A DNA stretch of 64,000 nt from contig CAWCBA010000010.1 of NCBI GenBank assembly GCA_963793675.1, forward strand, positions 186,001 through 250,000, read 5' to 3'. Numbering within the stretch: the stretch's first letter is position 1; each line of letters opens with the position of its first letter. Positions 18,512 to 27,091 of this stretch are shown here, in pieces. This stretch comes from RPQJ01 sp963793675 (GTDB lineage Bacteria; Pseudomonadota; Gammaproteobacteria; Steroidobacterales; Steroidobacteraceae). The translations under genes were made by a program, and so were the position numbers. The notes under the pieces are model-generated. The model was given only the letters and a program-made list of their open reading frames with translations. It was not told the origin of the DNA and searched no databases.

Positions 18512-19027
18512 ATGTCTAAGCTATTTGCAGCAACGATGGTCTTCGCACTCGCCTTGATTGCAGGCGCGATGCCCGGCACTTGCCTGGCGCAGGCAGCGAA
18601 TGACAGCGACGACCTGGCGGGAGCCTGGCGTGGAGCGATGCAGTTCACGTCGGGCGGCTTCGCCGGGACGAAGGATCTCGAACTCATGTATGCGTTCGCG
18701 GCCGGGGGAACCATGACCGAGTCTTCGAACTACGATGCCGTACCGCCCGTGCCGCCGGCCTACGGGGTGTGGAAAAGAGTAGGGGTGCGCAAGTACGAGG
18801 CGAAGTACCAGTTCTTCCAGACCCGGGCCGTGTCCTCAGCCGATCAACTGGTCAAGGACGGAGGCTGGGTACCGAACGGTTATGGAGTCATCTCGCAGAC
18901 GTTCACCTTGTCTGCCGACGGCAAGACGTTCGACTCGAGAGCCACGCTGGAACTCTTCGACCAGCAAGGCAAGCCAATGGCGGGCGGGGGCGAGGCGACT
19001 GCCAAGGGAGCGAGGATCGGGTTCTAG
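18512..19027 (+). CDS. Exported protein of unknown function
   Basis: This is a 171-residue protein with a classical signal peptide (FAATMVFALALIAGAMPG, cleavage probably after TCLAQA). The mature part starts with DDLAGAWRGAMQFTSGG and reads like a small beta-sheet protein of the lipocalin-like or DUF-type exported class (GTMTESSNYDAVPPVPPAYGVW, ISQTFTLSADGKTFDSRATLELFD). An AAGGA ribosome-binding site precedes ATG 18512. I do not recognise a named family. The alternating pattern suggests a periplasmic binding barrel, but this is inference. Confidence 0.65.
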   Translation: MSKLFAATMVFALALIAGAMPGTCLAQAANDSDDLAGAWRGAMQFTSGGFAGTKDLELMYAFAAGGTMTESSNYDAVPPVPPAYGVWKRVGVRKYEAKYQFFQTRAVSSADQLVKDGGWVPNGYGVISQTFTLSADGKTFDSRATLELFDQQGKPMAGGGEATAKGARIGF

Positions 19028-19235
19028 ATCGCTGGCACCTGACTTACGGCTGGCCGACCACGACTCGGGCCGAACGGCATGGAGATTGCGATCCTGCCTT
19101 GAAACCTGCTTGCGGTCCAACCCGGGACGCCGCATCGAAGATGCGGTTGCATCGCGAGGATGCGGACCGGCATGCTGCGGTAAAGCGTCGATGCGTGGAT
19201 GCCGCCTGGGATCTTCCACACGAAAGGGAATAAGC

Positions 19236-19718
19236 ATGAGCGGAGATCGACTCAATCGACTGCTGAGTCTGGGTGCCAACGTCGGGGCCCTCGTCGGTTT
19301 GCTGCTCGTCGCCGTGCAGCTGCAGCAGAACCGCGAGTTGATGCGCGCGCAGATCCGCCACGACCTTGCGATGGGAATCGTGGACTTGCTGAACACCCCA
19401 GCCGGCAACAGCCAGTTTGCGAGCGTCCTGCGCCGCGGTGACCTGGGGGAGACGCTCACGCCCGATGAGCAGTTCCAGTTCACGCTGCGTACCAATGCTT
19501 TGCTGCGCTACTGGGAAGATGTTCACTATCAATACCGCCAGGGTCTGTTCGATGAGGCCGAGTATTTGCGGCAGAAGGAGGCCTGGCGCGCCTACCTGGC
19601 AAATTCCAGCGGCGGGGTGACCTATTGGTGCAAGGTGAGCACCCTGTATTCACCCAAGTTCATGGCCGAACTGAACGCGCTGCTCAGCCACGAGTGTCCT
19701 GCCGCTACGACACCGTGA
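19236..19718 (+). CDS. Membrane-anchored helical protein of unknown function
   Basis: This is a 160-residue protein with one N-terminal transmembrane helix (LSLGANVGALVGLLLVAVQL, about residues 10-29). A mostly helical soluble domain follows, including RAQIRHDLAMGIVDLLNT, FQFTLRTNALLRYWEDVHYQY and EAWRAYLANSSGGVTYW. The layout resembles the many short proteobacterial proteins with a single anchor and a DUF4760-like helical domain. GGGAA lies 7 bases before ATG 19236. Function is unknown. The 208 bases upstream hold no gene I can support. Confidence 0.6.
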   Translation: MSGDRLNRLLSLGANVGALVGLLLVAVQLQQNRELMRAQIRHDLAMGIVDLLNTPAGNSQFASVLRRGDLGETLTPDEQFQFTLRTNALLRYWEDVHYQYRQGLFDEAEYLRQKEAWRAYLANSSGGVTYWCKVSTLYSPKFMAELNALLSHECPAATTP

Positions 19719-19846
19719 TTGCGACCCAAGGCTGCATGCATGAAGCTCATCTCCACGCAGGGCGCCCGGTCTGTTCGTCCATGCGCCGGTCGGTTCACAG
19801 CAAGGCCTGACGCAGCCTTCAGGCCCATCCGCACAGGAGATTCCAG

Positions 19847-20326
19847 ATGAACGCACCGGAAAGTCCGCGCCCGCCGTTCCCACCGTTCGATGCGGAAGCG
19901 GCCGCGAAGAAGGTCCGCATGGCCGAGGACGCCTGGAACACGCGCGACGCCGAACGTGTATCGCTTGCCTACACGCCCGACAGCGTCTGGCGCAATCGAT
20001 CCGAGTTTCTCTCGGGTCGCGCAGCCATCCGGCAATTTCTCGTTCGCAAGTGGGCAAGGGAGCTGGACTACCGGCTCATCAAGGAACTCTGGGCCTGTCA
20101 CGGCAACCGCATTGCCGTGCGCTTTGCCTACGAGTGGCACGATGAGGCCGGGAACTGGTTCCGCTCGTACGGCAACGAGAACTGGGAATTCGACGAGCAG
20201 GGGTTCATGCGTCGACGCATCGCCAGCATCAACGACCTGCCGATCGGCGAGAGCGACAGGAAATTTCACTGGCCGCTGGGCCGTCGCCCCGACGGACATC
20301 CATCCCTGTCCGACCTTGGTCTGTAA
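19847..20326 (+). CDS. DUF1348 / NTF2-like protein
   Basis: This is a 159-residue protein of the DUF1348 group, SnoaL/NTF2-like cone-shaped alpha+beta barrels. Signatures are AEDAWNTRDAERVSLAYTPDS, WRNRSEFLSGRAAIRQFL, YRLIKELWACHGNRIAVRF and YGNENWEFDEQGFMRRRIAS. It has no signal peptide, so it is cytosolic. A GGAG motif precedes ATG 19847. The stop TAA overlaps the start of the downstream cytochrome gene (TAATG), so the two are translationally coupled. No enzyme activity is established for this family. Confidence 0.85.
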   Translation: MNAPESPRPPFPPFDAEAAAKKVRMAEDAWNTRDAERVSLAYTPDSVWRNRSEFLSGRAAIRQFLVRKWARELDYRLIKELWACHGNRIAVRFAYEWHDEAGNWFRSYGNENWEFDEQGFMRRRIASINDLPIGESDRKFHWPLGRRPDGHPSLSDLGL

Positions 20327-21318
20327 TGCCCGCACTCTCCGCAGTCCGCGCGAGCCTTGCGATCTTGTTGCTCTGCCTGACACTGCCATCGGCGTTGTCG
20401 GCGCAGGCGACCGTGCGGGGAACGGAAGAGCCGCCTGCCTGGGCGTATCCCGTGAATCCGGCAGATGTCGGCGCTCCGGCCGACGACGGCAGTCTGCGGC
20501 ACGTTCCAGGAAGCACGCAGTCATACACGCTCAGCCAGCTGCGTGATTTCTTCATGACACCGGATTGGCATCCAGATGACCACCCCGTCATGCCTGGCGT
20601 GGTGGCGCATGGGCGCAAGCCCGATGTGTTCGCCTGCGGCTTCTGTCACCGCGCCGGCGGTCAAGGCGGGCCGGAGAACGCGCGCATCGCGGGACTTCCC
20701 GCGGCCTACATCGTCCAGCAGATGGCCGAGTTCAAGAGCGGAGCGAGAAGGACATCGGCGCCGTCGAGGCTGCCGCCGCAAGCGATGATCGCGGTCTCGA
20801 TGGCAGTCTCTGCCGAGGAGATCGATACGGCGGCCGCATATTTTTCTGCGTTGAAACCTGGAGCGAACATCACCGTCGTCGAAACGGCCCTGGTGCCGAA
20901 ACCGTACGTGACCGGATGGCACATGGCGGCGCTGCCGGGCGACGCGCGCGAACCCATCGGGCAACGGATCATCGAGGTTCCGGAGAACCTGGAGCACTTC
21001 GTCAGTCGCGACTCGCGCGCGCGTTTCATCGCGTACGTCCCGATCGGCAGTATCGAGAAAGGCCATGCGTTGGTGACCGACGGCGGCGCGGGCAGGACAG
21101 TGCCTTGTGCAGGCTGTCACGGGCCGGACCTGAAAGGTCTCGGGGCGACCCCGCCACTCGCCGGTCGCTCACCCACGTACCTCGTCCGCCAGCTCTATGA
21201 CTTCAAGCATGGCGCCCGGGCGGGAAACGGCAGCACCCTGATGAAGCCGACCGTCGAGCGACTCGAGGTCGAAGACATGATTTCGATCGCTGCGTATGCG
21301 GCTTCGCTGCCGCCCTGA
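20326..21318 (+). CDS. Exported dihaem cytochrome c
   Basis: This is a 330-residue protein with a signal peptide (SLAILLLCLTLPSALSA) and two haem-binding sites, CGFCH near residue 105 and CAGCH near residue 262. Each is followed by a similar cytochrome c553-like module (AGLPAAYIVQQMAEFKSGAR and AGRSPTYLVRQLYDFKHGAR). It is therefore a periplasmic electron carrier with duplicated domains. An MxxP-like Met ligand region is less clear. It starts inside the stop of the DUF1348 gene. The coupling to a DUF1348 protein hints at a shared process, but the redox partner is not evident. Confidence 0.85.
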   Translation: MPALSAVRASLAILLLCLTLPSALSAQATVRGTEEPPAWAYPVNPADVGAPADDGSLRHVPGSTQSYTLSQLRDFFMTPDWHPDDHPVMPGVVAHGRKPDVFACGFCHRAGGQGGPENARIAGLPAAYIVQQMAEFKSGARRTSAPSRLPPQAMIAVSMAVSAEEIDTAAAYFSALKPGANITVVETALVPKPYVTGWHMAALPGDAREPIGQRIIEVPENLEHFVSRDSRARFIAYVPIGSIEKGHALVTDGGAGRTVPCAGCHGPDLKGLGATPPLAGRSPTYLVRQLYDFKHGARAGNGSTLMKPTVERLEVEDMISIAAYAASLPP

Positions 21319-21392
21319 ATTGGCAGGTCGTTCGAGCGGCACTCTCAGTTAGCATGCGACGCTGATTGCACGACACGGCAGGAGCTGCGGTA

Positions 21393-21905
21393 ATGAAGCC
21401 TTGGGCGCGGCACTGGGTCCTCTCGCTGGCAGTTCTCGCATTCGCCGAAGCCCACGCCCAGGCGCCGCTGCAGGTCGATACAGTCGCTCCGTCCGTCGTT
21501 CTGACCGAGGTGAAGTCTGTCATGACAACGTCATCCATTGAGAAGAACCGGGTCGTCGACGCGATGCGCACCATGTACGTCGCCGCTACGAACGACGATC
21601 TGGCGCTGTTCCGCACCGTCGCCGCTCCGGGCTTCTACGCCTACGATCTGGGCAAGCGGTTCACCGGGGATGAGTTGATGGAACTCATCCGGAGCCGGCA
21701 CGAGGCTGGCGTCGTTTACGTGTGGCGCGTGACCGAGCCGGAAGTCCGCATCGACGGCGGCACGGCCTGGATCACCTACGTCAACCGCGGTTCGATTACG
21801 GATGTCTCGGGTGCGAAGGACGTGACCTGGCTGGAGTCCGCCGTGCTGCAGAAGGAAAAGGACAATTGGCGGATCCAGTTCTTCCACAGCACGCGGGTGC
21901 CGTGA
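21393..21905 (+). CDS. Exported SnoaL/DUF4440-like protein
   Basis: This is a 170-residue protein with a signal peptide (HWVLSLAVLAFAEAHAQ) and an NTF2-like domain: VVDAMRTMYVAATNDDLALFR, FYAYDLGKRFTGDELMELI, VRIDGGTAWITYVNRG and KEKDNWRIQFFHSTRVP at the end. The strand order and the terminal WRI.FFHSTR are typical of the DUF4440/SnoaL family. AGGAG lies about 8 bases before ATG 21393. The ligand or reaction is unknown. It is the second NTF2-fold protein in this accessory stretch. Confidence 0.8.
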   Translation: MKPWARHWVLSLAVLAFAEAHAQAPLQVDTVAPSVVLTEVKSVMTTSSIEKNRVVDAMRTMYVAATNDDLALFRTVAAPGFYAYDLGKRFTGDELMELIRSRHEAGVVYVWRVTEPEVRIDGGTAWITYVNRGSITDVSGAKDVTWLESAVLQKEKDNWRIQFFHSTRVP

Positions 21906-21917
21906 CTGGAATCGCGG

Positions 21918-22829
21918 ATGGCGAATACCGAATTACTGCCGCGTCCCGGTGCCGGGTTGATCCTCAGGCGGTTGTCGACGGACGATCTCGTCGCATTCCA
22001 GTCCTATCGCCAGGACGCTGAGTTGGGCCGCTACCAGGGTTGGTTACCGACCCCGGACGAGCAGGCCCGCGCGTTCCTGGCCGAAATGAGGCAGGCCCCG
22101 TTTCCCAATCCAGGTCATTGGACGCAGATCGGGATTGCGGAACCCGAGCACGGGCTCTTGATCGGGGACGTCGGCGTCTACATGGACGAGGCCGCCACCT
22201 ACGCCGAGATCGGCTTCACGCTCGCGCGTTCCGCTCAAGGGCGTGGCGTTGCGACGGCGGCAATCCGTGAACTGATCAAACTCATTTTCGAATGCAGCCC
22301 CGCTGAGCGCGTCATTGGCGTTACGGATGCGCGCAATCTGTCTTCGATGCGCCTCATGGAGCGCGTTGGCATGCGCATGACGGCAACCAACCAGGCTGTA
22401 TTCCGGGGCGAGCCCTGCGTGGAGCACACTTACACCGTGACCCGGGCTGGCGCCTGCTTTAGTGATCCGGTCGCAAGTAGCATGAGGCTCCCCGACACAT
22501 TCGCCATCGACGGCGCCGCCACGCCAGAGCGCCTGGCACAGGCGGCCGCAATTCTCGCGCAGTGCACGGGCGCCGTCTTGCTCGAGCCTTGCCTTTACCT
22601 GCGGCCCAGTGCCCTCGAGATCCGTTGCGAGGTCCTCGACACCGCGTCGGCTGCGCATCGCTGCGAGGAGGAGTACAAGGTCCTGGTGGAGAACGCGGCG
22701 CGTGCGCTCGGGCGTTCGAAGCTCGGTGCCCTGCTCCCGGACAGGCCGCTGCGATGGGCCGTCGTCGAGGAACACGGCGACGGGGTGGTCGAGGCGTGGA
22801 GCGATCGAATCCGCGAGGTCTTGCCGTAA
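21918..22829 (+). CDS. RimJ/RimL-type acetyltransferase with an extra C-terminal domain
   Basis: Residues 1-175 are a GNAT N-acetyltransferase of the RimJ/RimL type (LILRRLSTDDLVAFQSYRQD, IGFTLARSAQGRGVATAAIREL with the acetyl-CoA loop QGRGVA, and NLSSMRLMERVGM). About 125 residues follow, from roughly MRLPDTFAIDGAATPE to the end (RWAVVEEHGDGVVEAWSDRI). I do not recognise this second domain. It could be a real fusion. It could also be two genes merged by one of the frameshift errors common here, because an internal ATG at 22482 would start the second part cleanly. The next gene begins immediately after its stop. Confidence 0.75.
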   Translation: MANTELLPRPGAGLILRRLSTDDLVAFQSYRQDAELGRYQGWLPTPDEQARAFLAEMRQAPFPNPGHWTQIGIAEPEHGLLIGDVGVYMDEAATYAEIGFTLARSAQGRGVATAAIRELIKLIFECSPAERVIGVTDARNLSSMRLMERVGMRMTATNQAVFRGEPCVEHTYTVTRAGACFSDPVASSMRLPDTFAIDGAATPERLAQAAAILAQCTGAVLLEPCLYLRPSALEIRCEVLDTASAAHRCEEEYKVLVENAARALGRSKLGALLPDRPLRWAVVEEHGDGVVEAWSDRIREVLP

Positions 22830-23291
22830 ATGACGACTGCAGTACGCGTTCGACCCGTCGAGCAGGCCGATCTTGCGGCCTGGACGCCACTGTGGGACGG
22901 CTACAACGCCTTCTACGGCCGGGCAGGCCCCACCGCTTTGTCGCCGGAGATTACGGCCGTCACCTGGCGCCGCTTCTTCGACCCGAATGAACCCGTTCTT
23001 GCTCTCGTGGCCGAATCCGCGGGCCGATTGGTCGGCCTGACGCACTACCTCTTTCACCGCAGCACGATACGGATCGAGCCCACCTGTTACCTGCAGGACC
23101 TGTTCACGGCACCGGACGTACGCGGACAGGGCGTCGGACGCGCGTTGATCCTCGGCGTGTACCAGGCGGCGAGGGCGGCGGGTATCCACGAGGTCTACTG
23201 GCAGACGCATGAGACGAACAGTGCGGGACGCCTGCTGTACGACAAGGTGGCAAAGTACGCGGGCTACATCGTCTACGAACAGGAAGTCTGA
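22830..23291 (+). CDS. GNAT N-acetyltransferase
   Basis: This is a 153-residue single-domain acetyltransferase. Motif A is LFTAPDVRGQGVGRALILGV (acetyl-CoA loop RGQGVG), preceded by the beta-strand YLQDL and followed by VYWQTHETNSAGRLLYDKVA (motif B). ATG 22830 starts immediately after the TAA of the preceding GNAT gene, so they form an operon. The substrate is unknown. Small-molecule or protein N-acetylation is equally possible. Confidence 0.88.
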   Translation: MTTAVRVRPVEQADLAAWTPLWDGYNAFYGRAGPTALSPEITAVTWRRFFDPNEPVLALVAESAGRLVGLTHYLFHRSTIRIEPTCYLQDLFTAPDVRGQGVGRALILGVYQAARAAGIHEVYWQTHETNSAGRLLYDKVAKYAGYIVYEQEV

Positions 23292-23521
23292 GGCCGGCGG
23301 CTGGCTTGGCGACAGGCAGCTTTGATGAGCGGCCTCCAGCGCTTCGAGCCTGGTTACCCGTGACGCAGTCTTCGAATCGGGAATCACGTCCCACGGTTTG
23401 ACATAAAAGCGTGACGGGTTGCCGGATCTCCGCTGGTCAGCGACAGCACACTTTGCGTCGGAGTGCGGCGGGACCTTGATTTACCCCGTCTGCCGTCCGG
23501 GCGGCTCATTCGCACCATCGG

Positions 23522-25000
23522 GTGCGGGGACTGGCCGGATACAAAGGCGTGCAGCAAGACACGGGAATCCATCGCGCCATCCGGCCCGTCGCGAAAGCTC
23601 GGCCCGATGTCGTCGAACCGTATTCCGCTGACGCAACGGAATCCCCGGCAGATCCGCCCCCTCGCAGTGAGGACGGGCTGCGTCAGCGTGCCGGGCGGTG
23701 GCGCTATTACGTTCCGGTGCAGGCGAAGTTTGCGCTCGCGTTGCTGGTCAGCATCGCCTGGACCGTCGCCTCGACCCTGCTCGCCCTGCCGTGGCTGCAG
23801 GACCTGGCTGCCATCGTGAGCTGGCCCGTGGCCGTTTTCGCCGTCGGCGGCATCGCGGTGCTGCCCGGCATGATGAATGCGTTCCTGGTCACGAGCCTGC
23901 TGCTGGATCGGCGGCCGCAGCGCAAGCCGCTGGTGGATTACCCGGCGATTTCGATACTGGTTGCCGCCTACAACGAAGAGTCTTCGATTGCGGACACGCT
24001 GCGCTCGATCGATCAGCAGGAGTATCCCGCCGAATTCGAAGTGCTGGTAATCGACGACGGCTCGCAAGACGCCACCGCCGCCATCGTCGAAGCGAATCCG
24101 TATCCGTGGGCGCGCCTGTTGCGCCAGCCCCGCAACATGGGCAAGGCGGCTGCGCTCAACCGCGGCCTCGCCGAGTCGAAGCACGATTACGTCATCACGC
24201 TGGACGCGGACTCGTTTCTGTTTGGCGACGCGCTCGTGCGCCTCGTCGAGCGCTACTTCAGCGACCCGTCGTCGACGCGCGCGGTCGCGGGCACCATGCT
24301 CGTGCGAAACTCGCGCAAGAACTGGCTCACGCGCGCCCAGGAATGGGATTATTTCCACGGCATCGCTGCGATCAAGCGCGTGCAGTCGCTGTTCCAGGGC
24401 ACGATGGTGGCGCAAGGTGCTTTCTCGATCTACGCCCGCGACGCGCTGGTGGAAATACAAGGCTGGCAGGACTGCGTAGGCGAGGACATCGTGCTCACCT
24501 GGGCCATGCTCGTTCGCGGCTGGCGCGTCGGTCACGCCGAGGACGCCTGCTGCTTCACCAACGTTCCCGACAACCTCCGCCAGTTCGTGAAGCAGCGGCA
24601 GCGCTGGAGCCGCGGCATGATGGAGGCGTTCCGGCAGCATCCGGGCATCCTGCTGACTCCACGCATGTCGACGCTGTTCGTCTGGTGGAACGTGCTGTTC
24701 CCGTGGCTCGACCTCGCCTACACGCTCTGTTTCATCCCGGGCGTGATCATCGCCTGCTTCGGCATCTATTGGGTTGCCGGCCCGATGACACTGGTGCTGT
24801 TGCCGATGGCGCTGCTCATGAACTTCGTCATGTACCGGATCGGCGCGAGCATGTTCGCCAGCCAGAACCTCCGCGTGCGCAGCAACCTGCTGGGATTTCT
24901 CGTCTACGCCTTCACCTACAGCCTGATCCTGCAGCCGGCCAGCGTGGCGGGGTACCTTTCCGAGTTGCTCGGCACGCGCAAGACATGGGGTTCCAAGTAA
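23522..25000 (+). CDS. Processive family 2 glycosyltransferase (PgaC/IcaA-like)
   Basis: This is an integral-membrane beta-glycosyltransferase. It has N-terminal helices (FALALLVSIAWTVASTLLAL), then a GT2 catalytic core with VIDDGSQDAT, LDADS, an acceptor Asp in EDIVLTWAM, and QRQRWSRG (the QxxRW of processive synthases). C-terminal helices follow (LAYTLCFIPGVIIACFGIYW and two more). This matches poly-N-acetylglucosamine or hyaluronan-type synthases. The start is uncertain: GTG 23522 gives a 70-residue Pro/Arg-rich leader of doubtful reality. It overlaps the next gene, an outer-membrane beta-barrel, as a TAATG pair. The polymer is inferred and not proven. Confidence 0.85.
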   Translation: MRGLAGYKGVQQDTGIHRAIRPVAKARPDVVEPYSADATESPADPPPRSEDGLRQRAGRWRYYVPVQAKFALALLVSIAWTVASTLLALPWLQDLAAIVSWPVAVFAVGGIAVLPGMMNAFLVTSLLLDRRPQRKPLVDYPAISILVAAYNEESSIADTLRSIDQQEYPAEFEVLVIDDGSQDATAAIVEANPYPWARLLRQPRNMGKAAALNRGLAESKHDYVITLDADSFLFGDALVRLVERYFSDPSSTRAVAGTMLVRNSRKNWLTRAQEWDYFHGIAAIKRVQSLFQGTMVAQGAFSIYARDALVEIQGWQDCVGEDIVLTWAMLVRGWRVGHAEDACCFTNVPDNLRQFVKQRQRWSRGMMEAFRQHPGILLTPRMSTLFVWWNVLFPWLDLAYTLCFIPGVIIACFGIYWVAGPMTLVLLPMALLMNFVMYRIGASMFASQNLRVRSNLLGFLVYAFTYSLILQPASVAGYLSELLGTRKTWGSK

Positions 25001-25971
25001 TGGCGCGTACGTTCGCCCGTCTGGCCTGCGCCCGCGTTTCGCTCGGCGTAGTTGCCGTGCTGTCGCTGGCCGCGCCGCATGCTGTCACTGCTGCGGAGTC
25101 GGCCGATCGCCTGGCGGCGGTGGTGCAGGTCGGCTTCGAGGACGATGCGGACGGTTTCAACGCCGCGAGGTTGCGTGCCGGTGCGCTGTTCGATTACGCG
25201 TCCGAACTGCAGCATGCGGGCCTGGCACTGCAGAACACACACTACTCGACCGACGGCTGGAGCACTGACGCCCCCGCCATCATCGGCGTCTACCGCAACC
25301 AGCGACGCAACACGCTCGAGGGCGTGCGGGCTGAAGGAGGCCTGGTACAGGTCGAGGGGCACACCCGGGTCGTGGGCGATGCCACGTGGAGCCATCGTCC
25401 GCGGGAGACGACCGGTGTCGAGCTGATCCTGGCCGGCGACCTCGTCGGTACGCGCCAGGCGCTGCTGGATGGCATCGCCTACGGACTCGCAGGCGCGAGC
25501 ATCGAACAACAGTTCGGCCAACGGTTTACTGGCATCGCGCTGGTGGGCTGGCAACCATTTACCGACGGCAATTCCCGCACACTGCTGCGCGCGCGAATGA
25601 TCTGGAGCATGCTGCCCGAGCAGGGCATTTCCGCTCAGTTGCGCTGGCGGCAGTATTCGAGCAGCGCTACCGACGTCGGCGGCGCGTACTTCAATCCCGA
25701 TCGCTATCGCACCTGGGACGGCGTCTTCTCGATGCGCCGGCGAGTCGGCGCCTGGATCGTTTCGGGTCTGGCGGGCGGCGGCCAGGAACGGGTGGATGGC
25801 GGGTCCTGGCAGTCGACGGGCGTGGCCGAGGCGCGCGCGGAAGGTCCGTTGTCCCGTGACATGCGTCTCGCCCTCACTGCCCTCTACAGCAACGCGGCGG
25901 GCTTCGCGAACTCGCCGAACTACTGGTACGGCGCGGTCAACCTCAGCCTGATCGTTCCGTTCGGTCGCTGA
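25000..25971 (+). CDS. Exported outer-membrane beta-barrel protein paired with the glycosyltransferase
   Basis: This is a 323-residue protein with a signal peptide ending around HAVTAAES. The mature part is made of short alternating amphipathic strands with many aromatic turns (YFNPDRYRTWDGVFSMRRRVG, NYWYGAVNLSLIVPFGR at the C-terminus). The last residue of the final strand is preceded by Phe, as in BAM-assembled barrels. The YFNPDRY turn resembles the C-terminal pore domain of BcsC/PgaA-type exporters, here without TPR repeats. It starts 1 base inside the stop of the synthase gene, so the two are likely one export unit. It contains no PgaB-like deacetylase. Confidence 0.65.
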   Translation: MARTFARLACARVSLGVVAVLSLAAPHAVTAAESADRLAAVVQVGFEDDADGFNAARLRAGALFDYASELQHAGLALQNTHYSTDGWSTDAPAIIGVYRNQRRNTLEGVRAEGGLVQVEGHTRVVGDATWSHRPRETTGVELILAGDLVGTRQALLDGIAYGLAGASIEQQFGQRFTGIALVGWQPFTDGNSRTLLRARMIWSMLPEQGISAQLRWRQYSSSATDVGGAYFNPDRYRTWDGVFSMRRRVGAWIVSGLAGGGQERVDGGSWQSTGVAEARAEGPLSRDMRLALTALYSNAAGFANSPNYWYGAVNLSLIVPFGR

Positions 25972-26119
25972 TCCGATACCAGGGCTGCCGGCTCCGGACG
26001 GGATTGCCGGCGTCGGATTGACGACACTCAGCCACGATGTTCTAGTCGGCGCATGGATGCCCGCGGGCGACTGCGATCCCGCTGGCCCGGCGGTCCACCA
26101 ACCCGAGGTCTGTCCGCCC

Positions 26120-26542
26120 ATGCTGATCCGCGCCTGCAAGTCCAAGATCCACCGTGCGACCGTGACCCGGGCCGACCTCGACTACGTCGGCTCGATCACC
26201 ATCGACCAGGCGCTGCTCGACGCCAGCGACCTGCAGCCCTACCAGTACGTCAACATCACGAACGTCTCGAACGGCGTGTTCTGGCAGACCTACGTGATCG
26301 CTGCCCCCACGGGCAGCGGTCGTGTGGAGCTCAACGGACCGCCGGCGCGGCACTTCCAGGCCGGTGACAAGATCATCGTGCTCGGCGAAGCCTGGCTCGA
26401 GCCGGCGGAGCTCAAGGGCCTCGATCCGAAGATCGTCATCGTCGAAGGCGACGATAATGCAAAGAAGCTGACGGACCGCAACCGGAAGTTCCGGCTGCTG
26501 GCACACAGCAAGGTCAGGAACACCCCGCGCAAGAAGGCCTGA
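26120..26542 (+). CDS. PanD-like aspartate 1-decarboxylase, divergent in the substrate pocket
   Basis: This is a 140-residue PanD homologue. It has the pyruvoyl-forming cleavage site Gly-Ser in YVGSITID (the Ser becomes the pyruvoyl group), the KIHRATVTRADLDY start and the catalytic Tyr in QTYVIA. Two positions differ from normal PanD. The Arg before the strand that binds the aspartate carboxylate (NGkRFsTY) is replaced, giving NGVFWQTY. The NGAAAR loop is NGPPAR. The C-terminus is about 15 residues longer (ending VRNTPRKKA). I chose ATG 26120 because PanD begins ML/MIR. No panB, panC or other pantothenate gene is adjacent. It may be a beta-alanine producer, or it may act on another substrate. 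Confidence 0.75.
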   Translation: MLIRACKSKIHRATVTRADLDYVGSITIDQALLDASDLQPYQYVNITNVSNGVFWQTYVIAAPTGSGRVELNGPPARHFQAGDKIIVLGEAWLEPAELKGLDPKIVIVEGDDNAKKLTDRNRKFRLLAHSKVRNTPRKKA

Positions 26543-26546
26543 GCGG

Positions 26547-26966
26547 ATGGATCCGGCGGCCATGGAGCAGAAGAACGTGCGCTCAGCCTGCTGCAGTTGC
26601 GGACAACTGCAGGTCACGACGACGGGAGAGCCCGTCCGCATCTCGGTCTGCCATTGCCTCGCGTGCCAGCGACGCACGGGCAGCGCCTTCGGCGTGCAGG
26701 CCCGGTTTCCGCGCGATGCGGTGACGGTCACCGGATGCGGCACTCAGTATGTACGCACCGCGGATTCCGGCATGACCGTCACGTCCACGTTCTGCCCCGA
26801 TTGCGGTGCCACCGTCTTCTACGAGCTGGAAATCGTGCCGGGATTCATCGGTATCCCGGTTGGCGGCTTTGCCGACCCGGGCTTCACGCCGCCGCAGGTC
26901 TCGGTATACGACGAGCACCGACACCCCTGGGTGGGGTTGCCTGCGGCCATCGCCCACGAGACCTGA
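26547..26966 (+). CDS. GFA/CENP-V family zinc-binding protein
   Basis: This is a 139-residue protein of the GFA family (glutathione-dependent formaldehyde-activating enzyme-like). Zinc-binding cysteines are in CCSCGQLQV, CHCLACQRRTGSAFGVQ and FCPDCGATVFYELE, and the domain ends VSVYDEHRHPWV. Its spacing after panD is only 4 bases, so the two are probably cotranscribed. Family members vary. True formaldehyde activation has been questioned for many, so the function is open. Confidence 0.88.
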   Translation: MDPAAMEQKNVRSACCSCGQLQVTTTGEPVRISVCHCLACQRRTGSAFGVQARFPRDAVTVTGCGTQYVRTADSGMTVTSTFCPDCGATVFYELEIVPGFIGIPVGGFADPGFTPPQVSVYDEHRHPWVGLPAAIAHET

Positions 26967-27091
26967 AACAGTACCCGACGTTCGTAAAGACGATCCTCGC
27001 TCAAGCCTGAGCGACGCACCGCTGGCAGCAGCCCCAGGTCTCGGGCATCGTTCGCGGCGCGAGGATGCGGTTCGATGGAGGGGGTAATCGG

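Noticed and set aside
23390..23420. TTGACA near 23399 as a promoter of the glycosyltransferase
   Set aside because: No -10 box at proper spacing follows it.
23463..23819. Alternative frame with MSSNRIPLTQRNP before the glycosyltransferase
   Set aside because: It stops without reaching the catalytic domain and has no family match. It might be the real N-terminus after a frame error, but I could not support that.
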